DNA of 64,000 bases, from assembly GCA_000727475.1 (NCBI GenBank), contig KL647288.1, positions 5,880,446 through 5,944,445 on the forward strand, written 5' to 3'. A program made the position numbers and the translations under genes. Under the pieces are notes generated by a model. That model saw nothing but the letters and a program-made list of their open reading frames with translations, made no database searches and was not told the DNA's origin. This DNA is from Sarcocystis neurona (lineage: Eukaryota; Apicomplexa; Conoidasida; Eucoccidiorida; Sarcocystidae). Of this stretch, positions 34,901 through 47,060 are shown one piece after another (position 1 is the first letter of the stretch; each line of letters opens with the position of its first letter).

Positions 34901-37508
34901 CCACGCACGTGAAGGTGGTGATTTGCTACACTTGCAATCTCACCACACTCGCGGACAGGTCACGGACCATCGCTTCTACTTTGAACACGAAAACCTAATG
35001 TTTTTCTCCGTGAAGTCTGCCGCATGAATGCGCACGTTACAGCGCGAGGAGTTTGAGAAGGCCGTTTCACTCTACAGAAAAGCTGGTCGTATTGACGCTG
35101 CAATAAGTGTCTGCCTACACGCGAAGTTGTACGACTCCCTGCGGTTGCTGGTTGACGAAGCCACACCGCACATGGAGACAGGTTTACTGAAAGAATCTGC
35201 TGCAGCTCTTGCCCAGCTGCGTATCCCGGAACGTGGTGTACAGTTGTTAGCGGAAACAAAGCGATTTATGGCAGTAAGTGGTGCGGCAGAAGTACCGGAC
35301 ACTTTTGGTACCGTGTTTTCTCACCACTGACGCCTGGGAAACCACTCGTTGGGCTTCGTACTGGTGTCCATTTAGTCTCGCACCTCCACGTCCTCCTTGT
35401 GGGCCACACAGCCACTGGACGTGCTCGCGCATTCTGTCTGTCCTTTGTCCGCGAGCGCCACTCATCAACAGGCACTCGATTTGTGCGAGAGTGAAGACGT
35501 TGTTTTGTCCGAAGCATTGGTGGAACTACTCAGTCCTGGAAAAGAAGATTATGGCTGGTGCCGACTCTCACGCTTTGAGAGCGGCCCTGCGCCAGCAGAT
35601 GACACGGTCGAAGCAAGCGAAGAGCAAGAGTGCTCGATAGGGAGGAGGAAGATTTTGAGTAGGCTGGCAAAGCTGTGCTTGAAACAGAAGCTTTACGCCT
35701 CAGCTTGCAAGTCCTTTACAGCGGCGGGAGACAAGCTCGCTGCCGTAGAATGTTTGGTCGAAGGAGAGGACACAGAACGAGTTATCTGTTTTGCCAGTAA
35801 GAGAGCACCGCAGCACCTACTGCTTCAACACTGGGGAGTCCTGCATAGCGTATGCTTCTGTGGAAGTCTCGACCTTCCGGAGGGCCCGTCACGGTTCAAC
35901 GTTGCAGTTCTTCAAAGAAAGCTCAAGTCTGATCCTTTTTTGCGCCCTGCAGCTTTTCTGCTGGTGTCGCTGCTTCATCGGTATTCGTACTTCAGACACA
36001 GCGAGAGATCCTGGGGTGTACGAGGCTGCTGCGGACTACCTTCACGCGTCACTGCCACACCGCGACGACAAACTAACAAAAACCATGATTGCTTTCTACG
36101 AGAAGGCCAAAGCAAATGCAAAACTCGCGACATTCTACATCACGGTGGCTCGAGTGGGCAACTCACGCAGACGGTCATTCTGGCACCTCAAGCTCAAGTC
36201 GCAGAATGTGTCTTTCCACTTCGAAAAACCTCTGGCCGCAGAGGCTGCTTTTCTGTGTCGCGTCTGTTGCGACTGCAGGGGGAAATAGCGAACTTCAGCG
36301 CGTATGAGACAGCGCTTCACGCTCTGCGAAATAGTCGCAAATACTTGGCTTGCTGCTCAGATGCGGATAGAAGAATGCAGTTGCTTGAAGTGCGTATTAG
36401 CATTATCGAAAGGTAGGAGGCGGAGTGTCGGTACACCGGTGTGAATTTAGTTTTTTCGATACGTCAGGGTCGTGAGGGTAGAGACCGGCAGCTGTCAAAA
36501 AGGAACAGACGCGTGAGCGTTTACCCAGGAGGGCGGATTATATAGCCGTCGCACGTCAAAAGCTAGAGAGACAATCGTGTAGGTGTCTGTAGTTGTGCAC
36601 AGGTTCCTTGAAGCCCGGACAATGCAAAGGACCAACCCTTCTCAAATGATTCATGAACTAGTTTCTCTTCTGAAAGATCCAACGGCGACAAAAGTGGTGA
36701 AAGCCTCGGATATCTTCGCTCATCTCGTAAAGTGAGAGATTCAGTCTTCGTGTTACTCGAAGGATAGCAGATGATCCAATGTCCCCTCATGACGCCGCAT
36801 CCACCGCACCAAGCGCGCCTTTGTGTACGGGAGTGAAGCTACTAGGGTCGTGCGTGGAGTGCAGATGAATACTGACGCCAACAGGAAAACTTCTATGTTC
36901 CCTCATTGGACGACTACGTATCCCACGACCACGCCACACTGCTACTGAAACAACGCTGCCGTCTCATCAGCCCAATTCAGGTAGCAATGCGCTGTTGGAA
37001 TGGTGAATCTTGTTGCGTAACGGGTATAACGCCTCCCAACACAAGCACGACGCCGCACTCGCAGCCCACCTCAGGTAGTAATGCGATGCTGAAATGGTGA
37101 ATCTTGTTGCGTAACAGGTATTACGCCTCCCAACACAAGTACGACGCCGCATTCGCCGTACTGAAGATGATGGTAAAAAGAAGAATCAACCCCCAAGATG
37201 TTCTCGACCACGAGACGGTAACTAGCATTTGTGACGCAACTTCCACAACGGCTGAAACGCTGATACTCGATACAAACTCGACAACTCATCAGGCAAGATT
37301 CGGCGACAGCAGGCCTTTGACACTTTCGGAACACACGAGATTCAGTGAAAGGGCACCTGTCTTCTCAGAAGCGGCAGTAACGGGAGGAGACGTACAAGTA
37401 TCTGGAGACCTGGACGGTAGTGACCTGGAGTCGCGCGGGACCGAATCGGAGGAAGAATCGCCAAACGCACTCGCGTTGTCGATGGACCGAACCCGGATCA
37501 AGGCATAG
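26056..37508 (+). CDS. IFT140: Intraflagellar transport protein 140 (IFT-A subunit), multi-exon
   Basis: IFT140 is a core subunit of the IFT-A complex, which runs retrograde transport in cilia and flagella; in coccidia the flagellated stage is the microgamete. I trace about 24 exons with agreeing phases, giving roughly 1,750-1,800 residues (human about 1,460). The N-terminal half is WD40/beta-propeller and the C-terminal half is TPR-like helical repeats. Diagnostic matches in order: LYDQRIHV at the start, SWHPC then VLFVGWSNG, TALRFWNLQNEQTY, IAKMCLRTGRLEVA, EWERAFK, KALHWYTKARN, AGDKLAAVECL, VYEAAADYL, IFAHLVK joined to YYASQHKYDAAF. The start is the first ATG after an in-frame TGA. The C-terminus is an acidic Ser/Glu-rich tail. 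One exon between 30,662 and 31,444 and the exact exon 1-2 junction remain unresolved. The gene is tail-to-tail with the F-box gene. Confidence 0.9.
32146..37508 (+). other. IFT140: IFT140 exons coding the TPR-like half
   Basis: Proposed exons: 32,146-32,419; 32,675-32,831; 33,436-33,583; 33,851-33,998; 34,097-34,168; 34,440-34,685; 34,795-34,891; 35,043-35,273; 35,472-35,796; 35,996-36,153; 36,279-36,412; 36,603-36,731; 37,118-37,508. Phases agree across all of them. The last exon contains a potential 75-base in-frame intron (37,218-37,292, GTAACT to CAG) whose removal or retention keeps the frame. An acidic tail ends at the TAG at 37,506. Confidence 0.8.
36971..37158 (+). repeat. 94-bp tandem duplication of an IFT140 intron-exon junction
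   Basis: Copies lie at 36,971-37,064 and 37,065-37,158, about 90 percent identical. The downstream copy contains the working acceptor (AACAG, AG at 37,116-37,117) and the start of the last exon. The upstream copy has CGG in place of CAG at 37,021-37,023. The duplicated exon start therefore lacks a 3' splice site and is left inside the intron. Confidence 0.9.
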
Positions 37509-38803
37509 ACCAGCTCGTGGAACGTCAACGAAACGATTCTTCCTTTGATCTCTCCTACCTCATTTTACATATATGTGTATGTAAGAAACAATTTCGTTGT
37601 TTTTTCACTGACTACACGATAAGAGCTAGACCACCAAAGTAAAGGCCTTCCCCATGCCCTCGCTACGCATTAACTGCCGTATCCGTTTCGGGCCAGTACA
37701 GGTGGCTGCGAGTTACAGGTGCCAGACGTTCCTTTCCATGGTAGCAACAATACTCGTTATGACAAAGGGGCCAGTGAAACTGATGAAGCTTGACTACCAC
37801 ATGCAGCTGAGATCAGCACGTGCGTCAGAATTCTCCACGCACATGCACATCTACTCATGTACACAGGCTCGTCAGAATTCCGCATACACCCGCACATATA
37901 TATACAAATACGACTTGTCAAAAGAAAGTTGCCCGCTTCCCCTGGCACAGCGCAAGCATATCCCTGCCCAAACATTCAGGACGGACAAAGCCTCTTTCAA
38001 CCAGTGCGTTTTCGGTTTGGTTCGAAAAGCACCTTTCACTCATTGTCTACAACGTTGACGGTACACTGCTATACTATTCTGGTTCCCTCCTTTCACGGTT
38101 GTCAGTAGCCCACTGTAATTACTCAGCGCCACGCCGACGCAGGGAAATGTGAAAATTACAGCTGCAATGCATTCGGGCTTTTTCGTACACATGTAGTATC
38201 GTCCAAAAAAATTACCTTGGTGGAAATGCCTCCGAAGCAGCAGCAGCTCGGGGGTGCGCTTCAACCATTTAAAATGTCTACCCGATACTACTACCACTCC
38301 CCCGCGCTTTTCGCGCAAGACATGGCACGTATGGAGGAAGAAAATAATGCAGTACATCTCTCGAAATTCACGTGCTCTGCCACGTTTCACGGTCCCGCTT
38401 CCCAGCTATGCCCTAGCAGCAAATACTACACCACCTCAGCAGCGACGCGAAACGGAAGACTTCAGTATTACCACCCTCAGCACGCGCAGATCTTCCTCCT
38501 AGGACGCGCCTGAAGGCGGGCAGCAGCTCGAAATTTCGCCCACGGAAACTGTCGTACAGTTTTGCAATACAACGAGCCGTTACGCACACAGGCAAGCATT
38601 CACTTGCACACACGTACACCACCTGCTTAGCCACTCTCTCCCCCTGCGTGTTAGAGATAATGGTCAACCGAACACTGTTCTGTGCGCGAGTACTTCTCGA
38701 CGCATATCCTGCGTAGTACCCTCTTGGCACTATCGTGCGACGGATAAAAAAATTCGCTTGAACTGTCGTCTTCCACACGTATCTTCTAATGTTTCATTTC
38801 GTC
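37509..38803. other. Intergenic between convergent IFT140 and F-box genes
   Basis: About 1.3 kb that must contain both 3' untranslated regions. I see no further gene; the short frames on both strands lack family features. Confidence 0.5.
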
Positions 38804-41800
38804 CTATCTACGAATTCCGGGTAATCCGGTGAAGACATCGCTAACATACCGGTAACAAAAAGCTGCGGCACCCTGGAAGATATCAGAGAAAGTGCTCACA
38901 GTTACATAAGTGGATCCTTCATTTTCAGCTTTTATTCGATGTTTTATGGTAATTCGCTTCAAGTTGCCAGCTGCCCCAGCTCGAACAAAAGCAACTGCAC
39001 ATAAGTCAGCAAAATCTTCCTCGCTTATCTTCCCTCTCCAGCTCTTCAGTCTCCCTCTTCCCCCAACAGGATCTACTCCCGTAAAGCGTCGTCTTTCTTC
39101 CTCCTCGTCAAGCACAGTCATCCACTGACGCCCAGCTTCGACACCTATCGCTCCCGCCCGCCCACTACTGTACCCGCTAATCGCATGTGGTGCTGCTGGG
39201 ACGATCAGCTGACTCGCCAAACCACTTGACAACAAGTTTCCGTTCACCGATGTAAGGATCTCGTGGAGCTGGTATGCTGCTTCGGCCCCTCGCGACCTTC
39301 GCTCCCCGTAGGCATCGGTGCGCGGCCAGTCATGGAAGAAATCGACCTCAGGTTCGAGGAAATCGAAATCCCATCCTGGCATTCTATTATCTTCTTCGTG
39401 GCGCACTTCCAACCCAATAGTCAGGCGCTCCAGCGTTGGCATGCTGTCTAACATGCGGTGCAAGCCGGAGAGGCCCAGCCCCGTAAAATCTGGCAACACC
39501 TGTCAAGTGAAAAGAATCACCAGAACACCACATACGCACGTGAGCACTACTGGCAGACGCAATCAACTGACGTGACACGTCCCACTGCGCCTACCCACCT
39601 TGCTGTGAGCATATACCTCGCACACACTGACGTAAATTTCCCGCTACGCTGCGTAGTGACATCCAAGAATCTTAAACCGGAGGACATGTTTTTATGTACA
39701 CAGATCCCTACGAACACACGCGCCTGAACTATTTCCAGTCGAACCAACACCGACTGACATAGATGTTACACTATCCTTATGTGTCTACAAATATATCCAC
39801 TGCGCGTGTCAGGATTTCCTGAGCAGTCGACTCCATGTCAACCGGTTACAGTCTGCTGCGCAGAAGAAACAACTGCTCGCGACACACCAACACACGGTTA
39901 TCTGCCCACGCCCTGAGTGCGCTGCCCTGCACGGAGCCGATGGCAACAGGGAGCCTACGTCGCTTGAGAATACTAACAAGAGCACCTAGTGCACGTCAGG
40001 TGCGTAGCGGCTGCATCAAACAGCGGCCGCCCGTAGAAGACCTTGAGAAATTTTCGTCTGTGCGCAGCACGGTGAATGCATCACTTGGTGGCCCAGTGGA
40101 GTTTGACAACGCAAATGCGTACGAGATTCACTCCATTCCTGCTGTGCCAGTGGCAGGCAAGGGCCGTCCTCCACGAAGGATACTCTGTAGGGGGGAAACG
40201 CGCGAGTCGCAACTCTGTTAAGCCCTTGTTCAAAACTTCTTCCTGTCTCAAACTACATCCAAACTACTGCTGGTGTCTCCTCTTCTGAGTACGTATCAGA
40301 CAATAATCTCAGCTACGCCATCCGGGTCATCTACTCGTACAGAAAAAGTCCATACAACACAAACTTTGCTAAAATTTATCCCCGACCCCACCGCAAGATT
40401 TTGCAAGGCACTACTCGGCTGTTCAAAATGTTTTACGCACTCCCATCTGTACGCGCGAGATGTTCACTGCCGCAGATTGTCCCGTTACAGTAAGGAGCTG
40501 CAAACTCGCCAAAAGAGAGTACGTGTACGTTACCACTACGTTCGAGCCCTGTGTCCAGCTGGGAAGACATCTACATCTGTACACGAAACAGAACTCCTTT
40601 TTTCGAAGGTGAGCGCTGTTCTAAGAAAAAAATTTTCTTGCGTCTTTTGCATCATGCTTTCTCACTTCTTTGCCAAGCTACATCCCAGAACGTGTCTGAG
40701 CACCGGCTGCTTCGCCTAGTGGAATACTAGGGACCGCCAACGTATCCTACTTGCAAATGCGCAGACGAACATGCAAAGGTGGAGAGGAGACGGGACTGCG
40801 AATACCACACCCCGACGGGCAGAGCTGCGCTACTGCGCCGCGTGTCTGACGTGAGGCCTCACCTGCCACGACCAGTGGTCACTTTGCACCGGGAAGTACG
40901 TAATTTCAAATCTTTCGACGCTTGGGAAGCAGCAGTTGCTGAAAATGTGTGCCCACTCCAAGCCTTGACAACCGACGAGCGCAAACATCCTCAGGCGACC
41001 GAAAGTATGTGGTCTGAAGGCGAAAGGCGCATGTACCGGAGTCTCGTCATGGAGCGGATTATCTGGAGAATGTAAGCACAAGTACCGCAGCGTGTCTGCG
41101 TTGCGGGACACCAGTGCAGCTATTTCTTGGATCGTGATCGAGCCATTGGTGAAGGCGTTCGACGAGACCTGCAAGAGAAAAATGCCATGCACACCGGAGA
41201 AAACCCAGTGCAAGCAAAAAATCACACCATCGCCACAAAGCGGGCCTCGCCGCCGGCCTGCTCATGACGTGTATCCTACGACGACGGAAGCGATGTGGGT
41301 GCGCAACCACGTACATAAGTAGAGAATGACACGTTACGGAAAGGATGTACAGATGTTCACAGGAAACGTAAACACATCGGATGGAGCGCGCAAAGGACAT
41401 GCAACGGCACCTACTAACGCGCCGACGAAGCGCCAGTTCCTCGATGCGTCGTAGCACCAGCAGATCTACACGCGCTGCGTCCACTGAGCCTCACGAAGAG
41501 TCACCCCGTTGGCACGCCCGGCGGGCGAATGCTCGCAGTACTCCGAAGAACAAGTTATCGAAGTCAGATCGCTCCCAGGAACTGTCTCCTGAATTTTGAA
41601 GTAGGGATCTTCTACCCCACTGTACGGCAGATGGTTCGCGGTCACTTCGTACACACGTGTAACAAGCGTGAGCATAGACCACGCACAATCCCACACACGG
41701 TTGTGTATAAAAAATATTTCTGCGCTCGAAGGCCGCTGCCTCACCTGCGCTGTGTTTCTAATATTCAAGTCACACTCGTTTTACGTTTATCGAGTCGCTG

Positions 41801-42989
41801 TATACGCGACTGCGGACGAATACGTGTGTCTGCGCACACTGCAGGAGAAAACGGAACGACGGAACCCGCAAAAAAATTGCCGTTCGGGTACATGTTAGTC
41901 GCAGCCATCCTTAAAACTGCTGAGAAGTCTGATACACCTCTGTTCGAGGAAACGCTACGTCTTTGTCTCTATCCGTCTCTCTTGGCTCCACACATGCGTG
42001 CCTGTATACCTCCTGCGCCCCTGCGTGGGCCCAAATCGTTGCGCACACCGGCGCCACGTGCAGTACAAGGATCGTCACAAAAACCCTTCCCATGTCAAAT
42101 AGCGGAACAGCTCTTTTGTACACGCACGCAGTTTCCTCTTCAGTTGAATAAGATCAATATGTACATCACCATCCCCCCCGTTGCCTGCGCTGAATTCCAC
42201 GCACTGAGACGCATCCTTGGCTACATCTTAGTTCACTCGGCCTGGGCAGCTCGTTCTATATACCTCACTCCCCGGTAAAGCGTTTTCCACCTTTGTACAT
42301 AAACAAGTATCTAAACAATTTATATGAAACTCGCAGTTGCCTCCTAGAATAGCGCCGCGCGAGACTCACGATGTCGTTACACCGTGTGTATGCACTGGTT
42401 CCCCACGCATGCGCACCTTCGTCCTCTGAGGCATGAACACATTCCACAACACGCACGTGTATAGGTGATTCGGCAACGATGCACAGCACACGCACTACAC
42501 GTTGAACTCTTCTGCATCTTCTCGAAGGGGGAAAGTGCTGCGAAGGGAGGTGATACTGACGGGTGTGTGCATGCAGTTACTCTACATGGGGCTGCCCGAC
42601 TGGACACGCAGATGTGTATCCACGGATGCGCACGGAAAACAGGGGCCGTCAAGACAGGCACCTGCCTCTTTCCCCACGGCTCTCGAGTGCGTCACGCCTG
42701 TACCGCGTTGGGCGACGAATAGTCACACACGTCCAGAAGCAGCTGTCTGCACTCGCACGCGGTGAAGGATGTTCAGCTCTCTGCAGGCAGCTGCAACAAA
42801 CACTATAGTAAATTCCTTTCTCACGACTTGTTGATACGGCTTCACACCTGCGCAGACCTACAAAATCGGCAGGATGTTCTGCCCTGAGAAGCAGTGCTCC
42901 TCCACCACAGGCCACTGCAAACACGCAAAGAAGATGCATGCACGTGTACATCGCTTAGTCGCACGAATGTATGCACACGTGTTTGCGCA

Positions 42990-43033
<44 letters not shown>

Positions 43034-46000
43034 CATATCTTCCAGACAAGTTCTGCCTCCTGATACACACGCCGAGACGCACAACGTCAGCCGATGAGAG
43101 GCTGCAGCAGCCAACGGCAGCTCTATAGAGCTCGCATGCTGCGCTGTCGCTGTGCGTCTGCCTGAGACTCCTGTAAGGAACTGTTTTCCCTCGTGGCCGG
43201 CCGTTCGGGAGTTGAAACCGTCACCACATAGCAGCAAGTGAATCTTCCTGGTGCTGCTGCCTCTTCTTCCCTCTGTGCAGCATACGTTTTCCCGCTTCGA
43301 ACCGAGTAACTAGTACCTTCGTACTGGACAACAAGGGCCATGGTTCACGATCCTTTCTCTCCCTCGCCTCGACACACGTTTCGAATACCGGGTTAAAACA
43401 CGATGCATGAATCTGAGAGGGCACCCACTACTTCTTAAATATACATATTTTTCGCACAGCTGGCAAGATGATCCGTAAAATCATCGTGCCAAAAAAACGC
43501 CTTTCTCCCCATCGGGAAACGGAGCGCGCCGTAAGACCTACATAGATATGGCGCAGTGCCTGCATTTGCAACAGCATCCCCTGTCTCTCGGTGGCATCCA
43601 TGCGTGCCCACTTCCGGTCGAGCTTCAGTTTTCGAATAAACGCAAACGTTCCTCCTTTTTCTCGAATTGTCGTGTAAAATTCTGTGCAGACCACTTGTAC
43701 GCGCAGAATTTCCTCGACTGTCAAGCACTGGAAGACGGCCTGGAGCAGCTCCACAGGAAGGTGTCTGAGCCGGAAGTTAAGCCGTCTTGTAACGTCTTTT
43801 TCTCCTCCTCTTCCTCTGCGTTTCTCTCTTCGACCTTTGTCTTTTCTGTCGCCTCCCAGCGTTCCTGTCCTCAGAATGGGATACGAGAAAAAGCTCTTTT
43901 TCTCCGCCGACAGAACTGCAGGCTTGCTCGCCGTTTGTCGGCCCACCGGTGCCGCCGCCCCAGCGACCCCTTTGCCCTCTGCAACAGCGGTCGGACACGG
44001 TGGACGCCCCGAGGGCTCTACCGCACACTCGCCATCCGTGTTGCTGCTGCTGGAAGACGACGACAGAATGCTGGTCAGCACGCGCTTTAAAGGAGAAAGT
44101 GTAGGTAGCTGCTCTTCAGTAGATGAAGAGAAAGAAAAGCGCTTCAGCAGTCCTCCAGCAGCGCGGAGAGCCGAAAAGCTGCCTTCTTGTTGCGGCTGCC
44201 GCTCCTGCCTGTTCTCCACCTCTTTTGACTCTTTCTGCGCCTTCTTGCTGCTTAAGCTGCTCCTAGGCCTGTTACCGCTGCCACTGCTCCTACTTCTGCG
44301 CCCACCATCTTCGTGCTGCGGACGACCTTCGCCTGTTGTTCCTCCATGTTTCCTGCCCTGCAGCTGGGTGGTGTTCTCGTCGCAGAAGTTCCCATATATT
44401 TCTGCTGCTCCCCCCCCACTTGCAATACCGACGTCCCCCGCTTTACTACGTCGGTCTTGTTGCTCCACAGCGTCACATGCTCCTGCTGCTGTTGTTGCAC
44501 CACGCGAATCTGCAGGTACCTTCTCACTTTTGCTGCTGCTCTCCGTTTCCTGACCGCTCTTGTTACCACTACCCGACAATGAAGACCTTTCCTCTCTGCT
44601 GTCCTTTGCCGTAACAGCGCACGTTGTCTCCTCCCTGCGGCTGCTTCCTTCTTTTGCCGAGCAGTCCCTTCCCTCTGGTTGTCTTCCTCCGCTGTTGTCT
44701 ATACCAGAAAAGTGGCTAGTCTTCTCGCACGCCAACAAAGCAGCAGCGCCGCTAGCTCCACCGACGCGCAGCAACGAGCCCGAGGCTTCTGACGCAGAGG
44801 AAGCACGGGCTGGTCCAGAAGAAGTCGAGCATGAAGGGAAAGAAAGACTTTTCGGGAGAGCAGGCGACAACGCAGTCGCTCCTCCACCCCGTCCTGAAGC
44901 TGCTGTTGCCAGTGGCTGTGAAGTCGACGGCAGCTGCTGTGACGTCACGTGGGCCCCTCTGGCAGACGCGTTTCTCTTCTCTGCACATGAGACAGTTTCG
45001 TCCGCACTCCCAGCGCCGGCACTCGCACAGCGAAGAAACCTAGAGAGAAACGGAGCCCGCCGAGGGCTGTGCACAACTCCGCTCTTCCCTCCCAACGCCG
45101 TCCCTGTCTTCGACATCACATGAACCCGCTCCACTGGTACTGGCAGTTTCTCCTCCACAACATGTGTCTCCGTCGTTTTCTCAGCAGAAGGCACCTTCTT
45201 CACGTAGCGAGGCCGTCCTTCTTTGAATCGTAGCGCCTTGTTCGACGCACCCATGTTTCCCGCGCAAATCTGCGCTGTGGGGGACTTTTCCTCGGCGACG
45301 GAAATTCGGCTGACCTTCCCTTCGTCTCCAGCAGCCGCAAGCCGACGCGGCGAAGAAGTTGCGAAGTGAGGTGGTGTTCTGATTCCCTCGGACGGCGGGC
45401 ACGAAGACGCACGAGAAGGACGTGAAGACGGAGAGGACGACGACGACGACGAAGACGAAGTGTCGAAGAAAGCAGCAGCGAAGGGAGAGGTGCTGGCTGA
45501 CGCTGCTTTCTGTCGAGGAGACGTACCGGCGGGACTGGACCTCGAAGACGAGACAGGCGTCGCACCAGATGAATCGAACAGCAAAGATGCAGAAGCGCTT
45601 CTTCTCATGCTGCTTTGACTGCTCTCGCCCGTGCTGCTGCTGCTGCTGCGGCTGTCGCTCCTCCAGCCGCTTCTGCTGCTGCTGAAACCGAACCAGCCGA
45701 CGCTGGAAGCGCTGCTCTTGCTCGCCGTGCTGCTGGTGGTGCTGTTAAAACCCGGACCTCCCCTGTCTCGGAAGGAGGGAGATGCTCTCGAAAGACAAGC
45801 GGAAAATGACCTCTCGGGCACACGAGCAAACGACAGAGAAAACGCAGTACTTCTCCTGCCGGTTTCACTGGCTGGCGCTGCTGCGCCAGCGCCACCACCT
45901 GTTGCGGAACTGCTTCGAGGTCTTCGCAAATCACCTGAGCCACCTGCCCTACCGGACTCCCTAGTAGATCCCAATGCCGCACCAGGCTCTACTGCTGCGG

Positions 46001-47060
46001 GTGCAGACGGCTTTGCTCCACAAGCAGTGGTAACAGCACGCGTCGACACCGGCCGCGGCAAAGCTTCCTTCTCTGGGCATGTGCTACCCTTCCCTGTTCG
46101 TTGTCCTGGTTGGTCCCGTTTCTTCCCCTCTTTCCCTCCTCTGTTTTCTTTTCTTCCGCCCTCTTGTTCTTCTCCGTCCTCTCCTTCCGTATTGAGAGAG
46201 GCAAGCTTTTCCAGCGGCTGCGACGCTGCGAATTCGGATTTGCCAGGAACAGCTGCGGCAGTGACGGCACGCGTCAGAGAAGCACGAGCAACACTGGCAG
46301 CCACCACTTTCTTAGCGCATACAGTTGGGGACCGCACAACATCTTCCTGTTGAAGACTCTGGACCTTCCCCGTTGCTGCTGGCCCTCCTGCGCCGTGAAC
46401 CACACTCACCTGCGGTGTCGACGTAGACCTTTCGAAAAATGTACCAGCATTCCCCGCAGTTGTCCCTGGCCGCCTCCGCAGCCCCCGCCAAGCGGCGATA
46501 CTCGCGAAGACCGCTTTACGTGCTTCCTCGTTGCTTCTGTGACGACCTGCCAGCAAACGCGAATTTTCTTCTCCGTCTTCAAGTCCTTCGTTGCTAACGC
46601 TGCTGCTGACCACCTTTCCGCTGATACCAAGAACAGCTGCGTTCCTGCTGCCAACGCCGCAGTACCCCCCCAAGTCCTCACGCTTCCGAGTGCTGCCGCT
46701 GCGCACCTCGCTATTGCTCTGGGTAGGACTGGTGCTGCTGTTGTCCCTCTTCTTGCCGTTCCTGCAAGTCGTGTTGGAGGGCTTACCGCTACTGCTGCTG
46801 CTGCTACTGCCAGTCGTAATTGTTATGCTGCTGCCGCTCCTGCAGAACACGTTATCTTCTCGGCGTTCCCTCACCGTTTCTTCACAAGCGACCACAGCCG
46901 GTGTTTCGTTTTTCCCGCCAGATCTCTCGTTGGGGGATAAGTCATACCGCGCTGTTCTCCCCTCTTCATGGGCGTCGTTCAGTCTCCCACCGTCAGCATC
47001 GGCAACGTCACTTTTCAAGTTTGGCTCGCGTCCGCCGTCCACGCGTACCTGGGGAGCCAT
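38804..47060 (-). CDS. F-box protein with leucine-rich-repeat-like C-terminus
   Basis: This is probably a substrate-recognition subunit of an SCF-type ubiquitin ligase, inferred from the F-box. Three exons (47,060-43,542; 41,168-40,863; 39,499-38,804) join in phase 0 and give about 1,506 residues. Exon 1 codes about 1,090 residues of low-complexity Ser/Ala/Gly/Arg/Lys-rich, probably disordered sequence. A clear F-box follows at about 1,099-1,140 (LPVELLQAVFQCLTVEEIL, then VCTEFY). Exons 2 and 3 code alternating Leu-rich segments (ALVSRNADTLRYLCL, FGRLRMFALVGCQGLEW, CFPSVERFEITYF, LDSMPTLERLTI) that look like degenerate leucine-rich repeats. Splice sites are GTAGGT donor / TTGCAG acceptor and GTGAGG donor / TTGACAG acceptor. 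Extra small exons in the two large introns cannot be excluded. I do not recognise a named orthologue. Confidence 0.75.
42985..43031. repeat. GT/CA dinucleotide microsatellite
   Basis: An uninterrupted GT run on the plus strand of about 40 bp lies in intron 1 of the F-box gene. Confidence 0.9.

Noticed and set aside
36885..36980. Possible extra IFT140 exon (ENFYVPSLDDYVSHDH)
   Set aside because: It has AG and GT borders, but including it breaks the phase into the last exon, whereas joining 36,731 directly to 37,118 restores an exact family-like sequence.
43548..46940. Long plus-strand frames opposite the F-box exon (up to about 290 codons)
   Set aside because: They are shadows of a GC-rich minus-strand exon that carries a real F-box; compositions are Leu/Ser/Pro/Cys-rich without family features.
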